Source: Immersiella caudata
Lineage: Eukaryota > Ascomycota > Sordariomycetes > Sordariales > Lasiosphaeriaceae
Assembly (NCBI GenBank): GCA_030512335.1
Contig: JAULSU010000001.1
Span: 8,184,001-8,248,000 of the forward strand
Direction of reading: 5' to 3'
DNA length: 64,000 nucleotides
Positions 12,001 through 22,566 of this stretch are shown here, piece after piece. The notes below the pieces were generated by a model. The model was not told the origin of the DNA and made no database searches. It saw only the letters and a program-made list of their open reading frames with translations. Made by a program: the position numbers and the translations under genes. Numbering within the stretch: the first letter of the stretch is position 1; the number at the start of each line of letters is the position of its first letter.

Positions 12001-14797
12001 ATGCCTGGACTTGCCATGGCGAACTTCGCTGGGCGCCCGAAGCCCAGCACGCTTAAACCCTGCGCCGATTGGGTCCTTTCGACTGTCTCAAATGTCCAGT
12101 AAGTTCGTGTCAGCTGTCTCGGTTTCATTGACGCGGCGGCGACCAAACACACCAGAAACTAACGTTGAGCCCTCTTATTCAGCGCAGCCAAAGACAACGC
12201 CTCTTTCAGCAAGTATGTCGACATCCGCACTCTCAAGACATTTGTCTACAATGAAGAGCTCAAGCGGCTGCCCGTCATCGGATTTGGCGATGTCGACCTC
12301 AACGTCCAGCGAGCAAAGACTGAGGACTGCCCCGTACGCAACACCATAATAGAACTGAAGAATGTTCTCCATGTTCCTGATGCCCCCTGCAACATTATTA
12401 GTCAGTATTTCTTGATCGGGGTGCAGGACTGGCTGCCTATGATGAAAGAACCAAGCCCTCAGGCTGCTGCCAATGGTCCAACCTTGGCTTTTGTGGATGA
12501 TGCTGGCGTCGAACGTCTATATTTCGATCACCGAGCCCCACCGGGGAAGGACTTTCTCAGGCTTTTCGGGGCCGATTCCCGGATTCTTCCAGGTTGGTGA
12601 TTCCCTTTCATCGTCCCGTCTCTCTGTAATTGCGTAACTAACGCTGTGGCAAGGCGCCGGGCTAGCGCCAACTGTGGGAAACCTGATCACTCTTTTGTGG
12701 GCCAGCTCCGAGAGGCAGAGATTCCAGCAGCTGCTAAAGGAGCTCAAGGAAGCCTACGAGAAAGAAAACCAAGAGACTGGAAGCGCAGCTACTCCCGGGA
12801 CAACTCCTGCCAGTCTTCCTGCGCAACCTCCCGCACCGAAGCCAAGACAGCCTCCTGCAACAACAAAGCCTCCCGCCACGCGGCCTCCTGCAGCAATTTC
12901 GGGCAGCACCGTTCACCAAAAGCTCCTTCATCCTCGCCCTGCAAAGACCGCCGCAGAAACTACCAGCCTTGTCAGCCAGAAGAAGATCGTCTTTGATAGC
13001 CATGAGTCGATGCCCGAGGCCGTCAAGCAAGCTGTTGAAGACATCACCACCTCAGCCGTTAAGAGTGTCGCCGCCGCTTGTGGGCACACTTTAGACTCCT
13101 CTGAGCTGACATCGCTTTCCGACGCTGTTAAAGAGGCCTTGAAAGAGATGGAAGACATTCCTATGCCAACCACAAGCTTCGCCGCTTGTAGGCAGAGGGC
13201 TGCCATTCGTGGTCCTGCTCTGCTCCCAAAGGGTCCTACCCCGCCTCCTAAGGTCGCCCCATACCAGTTTGTTGGAGCGCAATCCGGCAAGATGGTCCCC
13301 GAGGACAAGGGCAGGACCGCTCAGCAGGGCCATCCCGTCATTCCTGCACTGAATCTCGCCAAGCCTCCCAGCCAGGCCGTGGAGGAAACCTCCAGCAAGG
13401 CCATCTCAGCGGGCACGCGTGGGACTGTTCATGGGATTGTCATCCCTGACCTCAATCTGACACCCAAGGTCTCCACTCCGGCTGTGTCAAACATCAAAAT
13501 CAACCCCACGACCGCGCTCAGAACCGTTCAAAGGGAGACAGCCGCCATTGCTGATCTTGCTCACCCATCAACTGCTTCCGACATGGGCGCGGGAGAGTCC
13601 TCCAGAAAGACGGCACCCGAAAACAAGAAAAATATCACCCGAGGTCAGAAGCCTCCTCGATCTCGTCCTGGACCCAGTCTGTCGTCTCTCGGCATGGACG
13701 TAGATGCCTTTCTAAAGATTCCGTTGCCAACCAGTGCTGTGGAAAAGCATTTCACCCAGCCGACACCCAGCAAGAAGGTTCGAGACAACATACTCGAAAA
13801 CTTCCAGAAGGTAATCCACGACAGTCACGTCAGTGCATTCTTCGACGCCGAAGCTGCCACGGGAAGAGACCCCTTCGCGTCCGCCAACCACCTCCTCACC
13901 TACAGATTCTCCACGGGCATCGTAAACGACAGCTCCCCTCCTACTGTGGACGAACTCAAAAACCCAGAGAACCTGGACCCGCGCGAGAAAGAGATCTGCG
14001 AGCAAGTCACCTCCTTCCTCAACAAGTACAACCCCGGCTGGCGAGACCATGACGACCCATTTGAAACCATGAAGGAGCTGTTCAACCCCGAGGGCCCCAG
14101 CAAAGACGTTCTCATGGCCGAGGAAGCCCGCGCCAGGGAAAAAGAGCGCGAGAGAATCGCAAAGCTCAGGAAAGAGGAGGAACGTCTATACATGGAGGAA
14201 CTCGGCAGGAGAGGCGAGGAGCAGAAGAAGCAAGACAAAACCATCAGGGCTCTCGCGGATGAGCTCACTTTTGGACCCCCTGTCGACCCCGTGGGATGGA
14301 ACAATATAATCCCGTTTCCGCCGGGGGATACAAGTATTGCGGCCAGAGCGGCGCAGAAGGATCCTGATGCGCCGACTAGGCGGGAGCAGGTTGCGCAGCA
14401 GCGGGCGTATTGGATTGATTATAAGATGAGGATGGAGTTTGAGAGGGCGGTGGAGGATGGGTTGAATAGGGGGGATGTGGATGAGGAGGGGGAGGGGGAG
14501 GAGGTTGATCAGGGTGTCGTGGGGGAGGCTCCGCTGAGGGTTATGACGGATGACAGGATTGAGGAGTTGGCGTTGGGTGTGGATTCTGAGGATGATGGTG
14601 GTGATGGGAAGAAGGTGGAGAAGAGGGGGAAGGGTTCTGGTGCTTCGGTGCCGGAGAAGAAGGCGGAGTGGGTGAAGATGTCGGAGGAGATGTCGGAGAA
14701 GATGAAGGAGAAGATGAAGGAGAAGATGAAGGAGAAGATGAAGGAGAAGATGCCGGCAGTTGTTGGCAAGGCGACCTCGGCGAAGCGTCGCGGTTGA
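12001..14797 (+). CDS. large protein with a retropepsin-like (gag-pol derived) domain
   Basis: Three exons (12001-12098, 12183-12592, 12654-14797), 883 residues; both introns keep phase (donors GTAAGT and GTTGGT, acceptors TTCAG and CAAG, branch sites ACTAAC). Residues ~20-115 resemble the protease-like domain of copia-type polyproteins: WVLSTVSNVHAAKD, then LPVIGFGDVDLNV, then IELKNVLHVPDAPCNIIS. In retrotransposons the first block is W-(I/L)-L-D-S-G-A; here the catalytic D-(S/T)-G is S-T-V, so the protease should be inactive. The rest is host-like: a Pro/Ala-rich linker, an acidic/basic coiled-coil segment (~residues 665-710) and a C-terminus with a 12-bp repeat encoding four KMKE units (14700-14748). 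No integrase, reverse transcriptase or RNase H follows, so this is a domesticated fragment rather than a transposon. Function unknown. Confidence 0.8.
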
Positions 14798-15183
14798 ATC
14801 CGGTCAGGTCGAGAGCAAGGAGACGGGCGAGGGTGAGATCTGCAGCGAAAGGATAGACATCTATCGTGCTATCATGGGTAGTTTTTCAGCTCTAAACTGT
14901 CTAGTCTAGTGTGCAGAACTTTGAGTTTGGCGACATTTGAGCTTCGACTTGGTTAGCAAGTAGTTGACATCTCGTAAGATCTCTTCACCCTGGTAGCTTG
15001 CTTTCCCGCCGAACTCATTCCACCCTGCAGGTTCGTTTCATGACTCCTATCCGTCTTGTACCCTGGCCGCTGTACCACTATTGAAGAGAATATTGAAACG
15101 AAAGTCAATAACCAATGTCAATCCCACTAAAGATCCCACAACGCCCGATGCTAGTAAGCACTTGCATACTTGTCTAATCAGAA
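14798..15183. other. intergenic
   Basis: No supported feature; 3' region of the preceding gene. Confidence 0.5.
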
Positions 15184-15420
15184 TCAAATCAGCATATACA
15201 GATCTGCGACTGTGAGGTAGAAGTTACCTGTGTGAACCATCCCGTCTTGGTGGAGAGTGCGAATGGCCTCCAACACACATCTTACCACCTGCTTGATTTC
15301 CGGCCAGGTCAATCGCTGCCGGTTCGATTCGGTACGCAAGTCGCTGTCAAGATATTTTAGTACGATGGAAGGCGGGTCTTTTGGCGAATCGATCACGTCC
15401 TCAAGTAGACGGAGAAATGA
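15184..15420 (-). pseudogene. protein kinase fragment
   Basis: The minus strand encodes a short piece of a fungal protein-kinase fold: PPSIVLKYLDSDL, then ILEA-type helix VVRCVLEAIRTLHQDG and MVHT, where the catalytic loop (HTDIKPDN in relatives) should begin. The frame stops there. A donor GTAACT follows MVHT, but the candidate next exon reaches a stop after eight codons. No N-lobe and no DFG segment were found nearby. It is a relic of about 70 residues. Confidence 0.5.
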
Positions 15421-15718
15421 ACTTTAAGACTGATACTGTTACAAGACAGTCGCTTCGTTCTGCAAACGCCAGTGGCCCCTGATGGATTTAACGATTCATT
15501 TCCGTCCTAGTTTATTTGTTAAAAGGTAGACAGCCCCTTGATCTGCCGCCTGATGTAGCTCTTTAATCACCAAATACGTCGAGAGTCGACCCAGAATCGT
15601 CTGTCCAGGCTGGAGGAGTGATGTCATAGGTGGCTGGCAGCCTCACTTAATGCAAAGCTACCATACGGTTACAGTTGTGGCTGCTACAGAAAATTGGTGT
15701 ATTACGAAGTGAGAAAAT

Positions 15719-16270
15719 TTAGGCGTAGATGAGAGACACGGATGGGCACGGGCGTTCAAACTTCCCACCGCGTTTCCAAAAGAGAATCTCTCGTGGCAGA
15801 ACGGCAAGAAGCGGCTCCGGTTCCGTAGCTGACACATGGTCGGCTAACTGAAGTGCCGGGATGCATCTCCAGAGCAACGAGTGTTCAGAGTACTGCCGAA
15901 TCGTCTCAAGCAGCTCCGACGGCAATGTCTGCAGGTGCGGCAATCCGCGAAAGCCGGATATCGTCCTCAGTGTCTCCTTGTCCAACATTAGAGCCGAGAG
16001 GTGGATAGGCTGCGCTCCACGCCACGGATTCCTCCACGCAGCCAGGATCCGAAGACGGCTCAACGCACGCGATGCACTGACCGAACACTGTTGTCGGAAG
16101 GTCTCGAAGCAGTCAAAATGAATTGGAGCAAACTCGGGCGAGGCAGCACATATTTTGCAGTCAGGATAGCGGCATAGTAGACGGCCATCGACCCTTGCAA
16201 TGGTATGGCCTGGTTGGGGGAATGCGAAGGGTCGGGTGTGACCTTGACGAGATGTCGAATCACGGTCCCC
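15719..16270 (-). pseudogene. F-box-like protein, partial
   Basis: A minus-strand frame, open from about 16355 to a stop at 15719, contains a Cys motif RYPDCKICAASPEFAPIHFDC and, further on, an F-box-like helix pair, LQTLPSELLETIRQYSEHS. The frame has no ATG before the Cys motif and stops soon after VLPREILFWKRGGKFERP, where relatives continue. It is therefore either an internal exon of an unresolved gene or a truncated relic. It lies head-to-head with the intact F-box gene at 16727 and next to the kinase relic. Confidence 0.45.
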
Positions 16271-16726
16271 AAAGACTGAGGCGACCGAGTTAGCATCTTC
16301 TGTTTGCAGCAGAGCGAGGCCAAGAAAAAAAAAACAGTCATCGGCGTGCTCACGTACGCGCTGTTACCCGTTCGTGTCTCAATACCGTGTCTGCACAAAT
16401 ACCACAACGGGGGGAAAGCCCCAGATGGCCCACGTCATGGTCACTGGTGCCCATCTAGTGAAAAGCGGACAGAGTGGCTCCAGGGCGCTCGCTCAGTGGA
16501 AGTGGGTCGATGTCGAATCAAATCGGGGGAACGGCAGCCTCCGTCTTGGCGAGGACGCACGTGAGAGCGCGTCGAGTCACCGTCTGGGTGGGGCAGAGTG
16601 GCTGAGTTCTGGACTGGTTGGAGGCTCGAGAGTCAACTACTTGCCTAACCACCCTAAATTAAATGCTTTCCCGTCCGCACCTCCAAACTTCCGAATAATC
16701 CACGCCTCTTCGCTCCCTTCCTCAGC

Positions 16727-17944
16727 ATGGGCTCCTGGGATCTGTATTGCGCCATCTGCGGAGGACCGACAAGCGGCGCCGAGGTCTCGAGCAAGCCACG
16801 CTCAGCGCGCTTCCTGCGTCGCAGGGCTCGTGAGGCCGAAATCCGGAAAGCTCAAAACATTCCTCAAACCCACCCAGTCTCCATTCCCAGCGACACCGAA
16901 ACCATGGAGGAGTACGAAGCTAGAAAGGCAGCTGGCGGGCTGTCTTCTGGTTCTGAGGACAGCTCTGACGACGACGACGCGGACGACGATGCGGATGAGA
17001 ACGACGGGGACTCCATGTGCACCGAGGATGAGATGTACACCTATGACCCGACCATCGTAACCGCCGAGGAAGTCGCGTGGACCGAGGGGATTCGAGTGCT
17101 GGGCCAGAACCCTGACGGGAGTTGCTTCGTCTCTGGAATCGGGCGCACACAGGACTATGGGCGAGTGTTGGTGCCCTTCAACGATACCCCCACCAACGCA
17201 AACGGCGTAGCAGGTCAAGATCTCGTGGCTTATTGGGACATCGACGACGGCCCCGTCGTCTTTCCTTTCCACCCTTGTTGCTACGAGATCCTAGCCTGCT
17301 GCATCATAGGCGGGAGGGATACCGCCCGGCTCGACAAGGAGAGACTCTTCGGCGTGATGAAAGAGTTAACCACTGAGTTCTGCCCACGACTCGAGCTTGA
17401 TTATGGCGACCCCTGCCCGGAGATGGAACAGTACTGGTGCTCGCACCCCGGAGAAGAGATCTTCGTCGCGGAGCCGAAGGAGCAGGACAATCTCAGGGCG
17501 CACATGCGATCGATTCTAGCGGGCGAGAAGTTTCAACTTCGCGTTCTCGACGAGCAGCACAGCGAGGTTAAAGCCGCCAACCGGGTTTCCAGCGACGTGT
17601 TCCGCAACCTCCCATACGATGTCATCTACGCGATCGCCGAGCTGCTCCCCGCCTCTTCGCTTGTGGCGTTCAGCCAGGCGTCAAGGACGCTGCATGCCTT
17701 GCTTACAGGTAAAGCGCCTCTCTGGAAACGCGGCATCTCGCAGGAGCTTCCTTGGTTCTACGAGCTCATTCGTCTTCTTCAAGAGCCTGAGGTTGGGGCT
17801 GGTCTGAACTTCAGCATGGTCTTAGATTGGGCTCAAAAGGTGACGAAGCCGAGACTTGCCATGCAGGGACCCTTCCTGCCTGTGGCTAATCGCCGACGCA
17901 TTTGGGGTGTATGTGAGCAGCTTTGCCAGACTGCAACACACTGA
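16727..17944 (+). CDS. F-box protein with N-terminal CxxC motif
   Basis: Single exon, 405 residues. It starts MGSWDLYCAICGGP, a common opening of fungal F-box proteins; the CxxC may bind metal. An Arg-rich stretch and a Ser/Asp-rich acidic linker (residues ~75-95) follow, then a conserved central domain with FPFHPCCYEIL, then an F-box at about residues 288-330 (NLPYDVIYAIAELLPASSLVAFSQASRTLHAL). F-box proteins link substrates to SCF ubiquitin ligases through Skp1; the substrate is unknown. The frame is complete and undamaged, unlike several neighbours. Confidence 0.85.
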   Translation: MGSWDLYCAICGGPTSGAEVSSKPRSARFLRRRAREAEIRKAQNIPQTHPVSIPSDTETMEEYEARKAAGGLSSGSEDSSDDDDADDDADENDGDSMCTEDEMYTYDPTIVTAEEVAWTEGIRVLGQNPDGSCFVSGIGRTQDYGRVLVPFNDTPTNANGVAGQDLVAYWDIDDGPVVFPFHPCCYEILACCIIGGRDTARLDKERLFGVMKELTTEFCPRLELDYGDPCPEMEQYWCSHPGEEIFVAEPKEQDNLRAHMRSILAGEKFQLRVLDEQHSEVKAANRVSSDVFRNLPYDVIYAIAELLPASSLVAFSQASRTLHALLTGKAPLWKRGISQELPWFYELIRLLQEPEVGAGLNFSMVLDWAQKVTKPRLAMQGPFLPVANRRRIWGVCEQLCQTATH

Positions 17945-18138
17945 GTCAGTGGCCGAACAGGATGCCTCGCAATATGCTGACGGGATGTGAGACTGTAGCT
18001 GGACTTTCGTGGGCTGTCCTACATACTGGATAGATAGGGAGAGGTATATGCTGCTGTGTGGCGTCAGCCCTCAATACTACAGATTGACAACTCGGACGTC
18101 GCATTAACCAAACTGTACCATCTCTCCAAAAAGATGTA

Positions 18139-18183
18139 ACGTGCGTTATAAGCGAGCGGCGCATATAAGCGAGCGGCGCACTT
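18139..18183 (+). repeat. left terminal inverted repeat
   Basis: 45 bp, the exact reverse complement of 20499-20543. Inside it a 17-bp unit (TATAAGCGAGCGGCGCA) is tandemly duplicated, which may represent duplicated transposase-binding sites. Confidence 0.93.
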
Positions 18184-19026
18184 CCCCCAACCTCATAGCA
18201 AGTATCTACAATTATTCCACCACAACACTAGGAAATAACAATAACTGAATCAGAAATGGATAAATCAGACGATTCTGCAGCCTCCTTGCAGGTGCGCGCA
18301 TTATGGCCAGGTTTACCGCACACGCCATAACACCGAATCTTCGTACGAGACCCCCCTGTACTACCACTACTTTGGCGTGTTTCCTGAGCCAACTACTCGC
18401 CCACAGCCTTCTAATCCAGTAAATCCTGTGCCTTTTATACAGTAAGTGACCCTTTAAGCCGTACACGTGTTTTTTTTAGCCCTCCGTCGCTTACTAAGCC
18501 CCTTATTAGCCTTTTGTAATGCGGAGACCTTTATACGGAGAAGAGCCACCTTATGTATTACAGCTATTATACCTTTAGCTAATTGATTTACAGCTATTAG
18601 TATAGAGGTTGGAGAGCTGCCTTAATAGTTTGAAATTCGATTTTTAATAAATGTTGACTGTGAGGTAGCTTTTTAGGGGTTATGTGGTGTTTAAGAGGTC
18701 TAAAGTAGTGGTGTGGTTTAGCCTAAGGTTAGGGGTGTTAGGGTTTAAATACGTACATCTAGCTTTGATATTACTTTATCTGGGTTGTACGGTATAAGGC
18801 TAGCTCTGGTAAAGCCCCCCTAGATATTCTTTTCCGTAATTAAAGTAAAAAACGCTTTTTTAAACAAATAGAGAAATTCTAACTTGTTAATATAAGTGAT
18901 ACTTATCTGTATTAACTGCTTAATTTAATGGCTGTACGCCTTTTTCAGCGGCTTAAAATAACTAATATTTAAAGGCTGAAGTAGGTGTAAGGTATACAGA
19001 GGTATATAAAGTGTAATAATGTTATA

Positions 19027-19575
19027 TACTGACTTGGGGCGATCGTTCCGATCGCCCCTTATGGTTCTTTTGGGTGTTTTTTTTATGTATATCGCTGTAA
19101 CCATTTTGTAATTAGCGAAGTTTTAGCGCGCGCCGTCAAGGCCGCGCCGCGTGATTCTTTAAACTGCGTTTCTTCTCCAGGCAGGTGAATAAAAGGAGAA
19201 AAAGGACGATATTAGCGATTTCACCACGAGTTACACCTGTAAATGGCTTAAGTGACCTCTCCTCCTTTTAATTAAAGGAAGAAGTAGTAATCCCCAGTCC
19301 CTTTTCTCAGTTACCCCTACTTGGTTATCCTTACTTGGTTATCCCTACTTGGTTATCCCTATTTGGTTATCCCTACTTGGTTATCCCTACTTGGTTATAT
19401 GCCTCCCTCCAGGTCAGTCCTTGTTTTCACACATCAGTCCCACACGTGCTCCTTTGATCGGAGAAGGAGCTATTTTACTGGCGGCCATACTGGCCGCCAT
19501 CGGCGTTCTTAGGGGTGGTTCTATTCTTTTGTGCCCTGAGTCTTATGGTGCATCACCGCACCTGTTCAATACCTG
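19027..19575. other. ~550-bp insertion nested in the transposon
   Basis: The transposase reading breaks after ...SEEFKAYY (about 19576) and resumes with ...NIITLYIPL (about 19026). In homologues these two segments are close together. The intervening ~550 bp encodes no transposase, contains CpG-rich patches (for example 19117-19154) that do not look RIP-mutated, has a perfect hairpin near one end (GGGGCGATCG/CGATCGCCCC at 19027-19049) and carries a minisatellite. No clear inverted repeats or target duplication were found. It is probably a secondary insertion that came after RIP. Confidence 0.6.
19317..19398 (+). repeat. 14-bp minisatellite, about six copies
   Basis: Unit CTACTTGGTTATCC repeated nearly perfectly from 19317 to 19398 (single substitutions in copies 2 and 4). 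It lies inside the insertion nested in the Fot1-like element. Confidence 0.92.
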
Positions 19576-20498
19576 GTAATAAGCCTTGAATTCTTCGGAG
19601 TGGTGGCTTTTATAGCTATTAAGGATTAGAAGCCGATATTTACCCTTTATATAAGCTGATATGTGTAAATTAAAATACTAAATTTAATCTATACCTTTCT
19701 CATTTGTAATCCAGTTATTATTAGTTATTATAATACGCTAGGTGGCCGGAAGGTTATATTTTTAATACTAATTGGTAAGATGGTATTACGTAGCTAAGAT
19801 AATAAATAATAAAATGGCCTAGCCCTGAGAATTCACCCTTTAGATAACCGTAGCCCACTCTTAATTACCAGGCTAGGCTTATTTAACCCTACCACGGTTA
19901 TTTAAGGTAGTAATTATTATAGTGGGTGTAATAATACCTATTATAAAGCCAGTCTCGTTAAAATTATACATATCTTTATCAAAGATACCGTATTTAGCCT
20001 TTATATTATACACAAGGGTAAACCACTTGTTAATAACCTTTAGATCTTTACATTTAGCCCTTTAGTAATCGTATTTACGTGTAAAACATGTCTGGAGCTT
20101 TAGCTAACGTTTGACGAAGTTGTAAGCTAAAAGCTTACCAACAGGGGGCATGTCGCGTTTGTGTAACAGTTGGTTAGCTATATCTTCCACGTAACGAAGC
20201 CAAGGGTGGAATACGTGTGTAAATAGCTCGATTATATACTAAATAATCGTACTTTCTTTTAAATCTGTAAGCTTGCGTGAGTTGGCTGGAATATCGCGTC
20301 GTGTAGGTCTACTGTAAAGCTGTTGCCGGAGTGTTGTTTCTGGGACATCATATGCCTCAGCTGCCTTTCGCTGACTAAGCTTTAGATTCTTCTGAATAGC
20401 TTGGATGGCTAAAAGAAGCCTCGCTTCGTTTAAATCGCTTGCCATGGTTTTTGGTGGTGGAATGTGGTAAATAATCAGGGGTAGCGCGTCGCGTTGAA

Positions 20499-20543
20499 AA
20501 GTGCGCCGCTCGCTTATATGCGCCGCTCGCTTATAACGCACGT
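20499..20543 (-). repeat. right terminal inverted repeat
   Basis: 45-bp partner of the left repeat, followed directly by TA (20544-20545). Confidence 0.93.
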
Positions 20544-22566
20544 TATACCCGCAAAATTCGTCATTTGGCTAGGACCCCAATTTTCAAGCCCCTCCAGGGC
20601 CAGACCCCCCTACCACCCGCACATTGCATTGCTGCACGAACCACCAGTTTGACCTGGCAACGCCAGCCCCAGCTCTCCCATTGTCTCCATCATCCGGATC
20701 CAAACCAAGGACAGCTTCCTCACCCAGGTTAGGAAGAATGCTGCAGGGGAAGCTGTGGCGGTCCCTCATGGTTGCGACAACCACGAATCGATCAAACGCA
20801 TTAGGCTGAACCGAGTTTAAGGTCTAAATCGACCGTGACATCTCGACGAAAAAATAAGTTGCCTCGTTTGGTGGAAGCAAGACCAGTGAGTAGTTCTCCT
20901 TGAGGTACGTTCTTGTCACCTTCTACGAAGGATCGAGATCGATAATCTCAACGTACAGATGCTCCAAGGACTGTTGCGCACCTTGATGCAACAGAATGTG
21001 TCCGCTGAGGATGTCGATGGAGCCTTTCGGGAGACCAGCGCTTAGCTTCACCTCTACGTCGGAGCTGCGGTTGGTGCTGGGTATCTCGGTCGACTGCACC
21101 ACGCTCTCGATGTCGAAAATATGACGGTCGGCCTGGCCCCCAAACACAAGATCCTGGTTCTATCCGCTGTCCTTGGTGGTTGGAAAGGGGAGGGTTGTCG
21201 TGGATGGATGGGGGAAATTGTGATCGGCAGGGGGTCGATCGGTTGTGGGGTCACGACTTCTAGGCCTTTGCAGCGAGGTTGCATGCATTTTGCTGGATGT
21301 TTTTAAACCGCAAACTGTAGTATTCCCATGGAACGTTCGAGTCGCCAAGCTTGATTACCCTCTTCCGCCTGGCCATCGGTGCAGGCGGTTTGGCGTCGTC
21401 GTCTTTGTGTCGGCGCAAAGGCATCTGCCGCCTCTTGCGTGCTCGGGAATATTGGAATCTTCCAACTTGGTGCCGCCCGAAACAATCTGTGGCAATCCAA
21501 AACTTGCCATATTCCCATCTAAGACACCCCCGATAGAGCTCTCCAAGTGAGGAGCGATCTCCATCCAGCCATAGGTGGTATCTGGATGTCTCTTCCCCCT
21601 GTCCGTTCCTTCGGAGAAGGACTTCTCGCCACCTGGACAGAGCAAAGCGTCTACTTTGTGCTGAAACTTCAGCCCGTCGTTTGCTCGTAGAGGATCCCAC
21701 AAATGAGACCGCTGGAGAGCTGGGCTGTAGATCCCACACCTGAACTGGCATTCTCACGAGCACGACCGATAAGAAGCTTCCCCACAACCCCTCGATCTTG
21801 ATCAGGTCTCGTGCTTCGCGGGGTGCCTCTCGTAGCCACTTGGTCCATATCCCGGGGTTGAGATCCTCTCTTATCACGCGGAAGTGGACCAAAATACCTG
21901 TCAAGTCGTCTTGGTCTTAGTCTTGGTCTTAGTCTCGGTCTCGGCCAGTGCTCGACCCGTCATTCCCAGCGCAGCAAAGTGCAAATGGCTTGGCTTCGGC
22001 GAGAGTTGGGTGCATTGGGTGGACACCAAATCACCTTCCGTTTCCAGATCAAATCCGCCTATTACCGCTCAGTCACCCTGCGCTCTCAAGCACTAGTTCG
22101 ATTCTGGGGTTGCACTACTATCTTTTTGCCTTATTTATTGCATTCACAGCGCTCGCCTTTCTGCCCATCAGCCACGATGGCAATTCCAACACAGCAGGGG
22201 GCACTGCCAGCCGATCTAGATCAGGTCGCTGGCTGACTATTATTTTGTTGTGCTCGAATCCTGAACTCCCGCTGCTTATCCTCGGTTGCAAAAGCACCCT
22301 TCTCAACTTAAAAACGCTAGCACCTCCGCTCCCTCCAGTTAATACTCCAAATCAACGCCATCTTCCCTGACCCTTACCCAAGAAAACATCTATGCCAAGG
22401 GACTGCCGTTCTATCATGCCAAGCGCCTATCCACCCCGGCTCCCAGGGTATGCGATCGAAGAAAATACTGAATGAATCCAAAGATACACAAGAGCACGCC
22501 AAACTAACTCCGGCCAACCCCATAGTCCATGTGTAAAAAAACAGTACACCAGCCCAATTCCGTTCA
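20544..22566. other. region without a firm gene
   Basis: Several overlapping minus-strand frames at 21260-21904 look partly protein-like in more than one frame (for example SFSEGTDRGKRHPDTTYGW in one and IREDLNPGIWTKWLREAP in another), which suggests a decayed or spliced gene, but no consistent model was found. A SINE-like repeat copy lies at about 21985-22140. Confidence 0.3.
21985..22140 (+). repeat. SINE-like repeat, copy 2
   Basis: Shares GGCTTCGGCGAGAGTTGG, a TGGGTGGA block, CACCTTCC..TTTCCA and the B-box-like TAGTTCGATTCTGGGGTTG followed by CTTTTTGC with the complement of 33935-34110. Weaker similarity to the copies at 7.6 and 31.0 kb. Confidence 0.6.

Larger units (their letters stand above)
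18228..20445 (-). pseudogene. Fot1/pogo-like transposase, multiply mutated
   Basis: Read on the minus strand from ATG 20445. The N-terminus is intact: a psq-type helix-turn-helix (LLLAIQAIQKNLKLSQRKAA, then AYDVPETTLRQQL). Further on, stops replace Gln and Trp codons. The three catalytic motifs can still be recognised, each with Asp turned into Asn: YNFNETGF (family DETGF), LLILNSYKSH (LLILDGHGSH) and HLLQPLNISYF (HLLQPLDVGCF). The C-terminus keeps a CCHC zinc knuckle (CYGVCGKPGHNARTC) and ends at TAG 18228-18230. The changes are G-to-A/C-to-T, as expected from RIP. The coding relic is interrupted by an unrelated insertion at about 19027-19575. Confidence 0.88.
18139..20543 (-). mobile_element. 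Fot1/pogo-type (Tc1-mariner) DNA transposon, RIP-inactivated
   Basis: A 2405-bp element with perfect 45-bp terminal inverted repeats (18139-18183 and 20499-20543) flanked by TA on both sides (18137-18138, 20544-20545), the target-site duplication of Tc1/mariner elements. The transposase is read on the minus strand. The body is AT- and TpA-rich while the termini keep normal composition. Fot1/pogo elements move by a DDD transposase of the CENP-B/HTH-psq type. The intact ends could still be mobilised by an active relative elsewhere in the genome. Confidence 0.92.

Noticed and set aside
14700..14750. Short 12-bp coding repeat as mobile-element trace
   Set aside because: In-frame repeat of a Lys/Met/Glu helix motif, explained by replication slippage within the gene.
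12001..14797. Gene as a live copia retrotransposon
   Set aside because: No integrase, reverse transcriptase, RNase H or LTRs were seen, and the gene has ordinary introns.
19317..19398. Minisatellite as telomere-like or CRISPR-like array
   Set aside because: Six contiguous 14-bp copies without spacers; the unit is not a telomere repeat, and CRISPR arrays are not expected in fungi.
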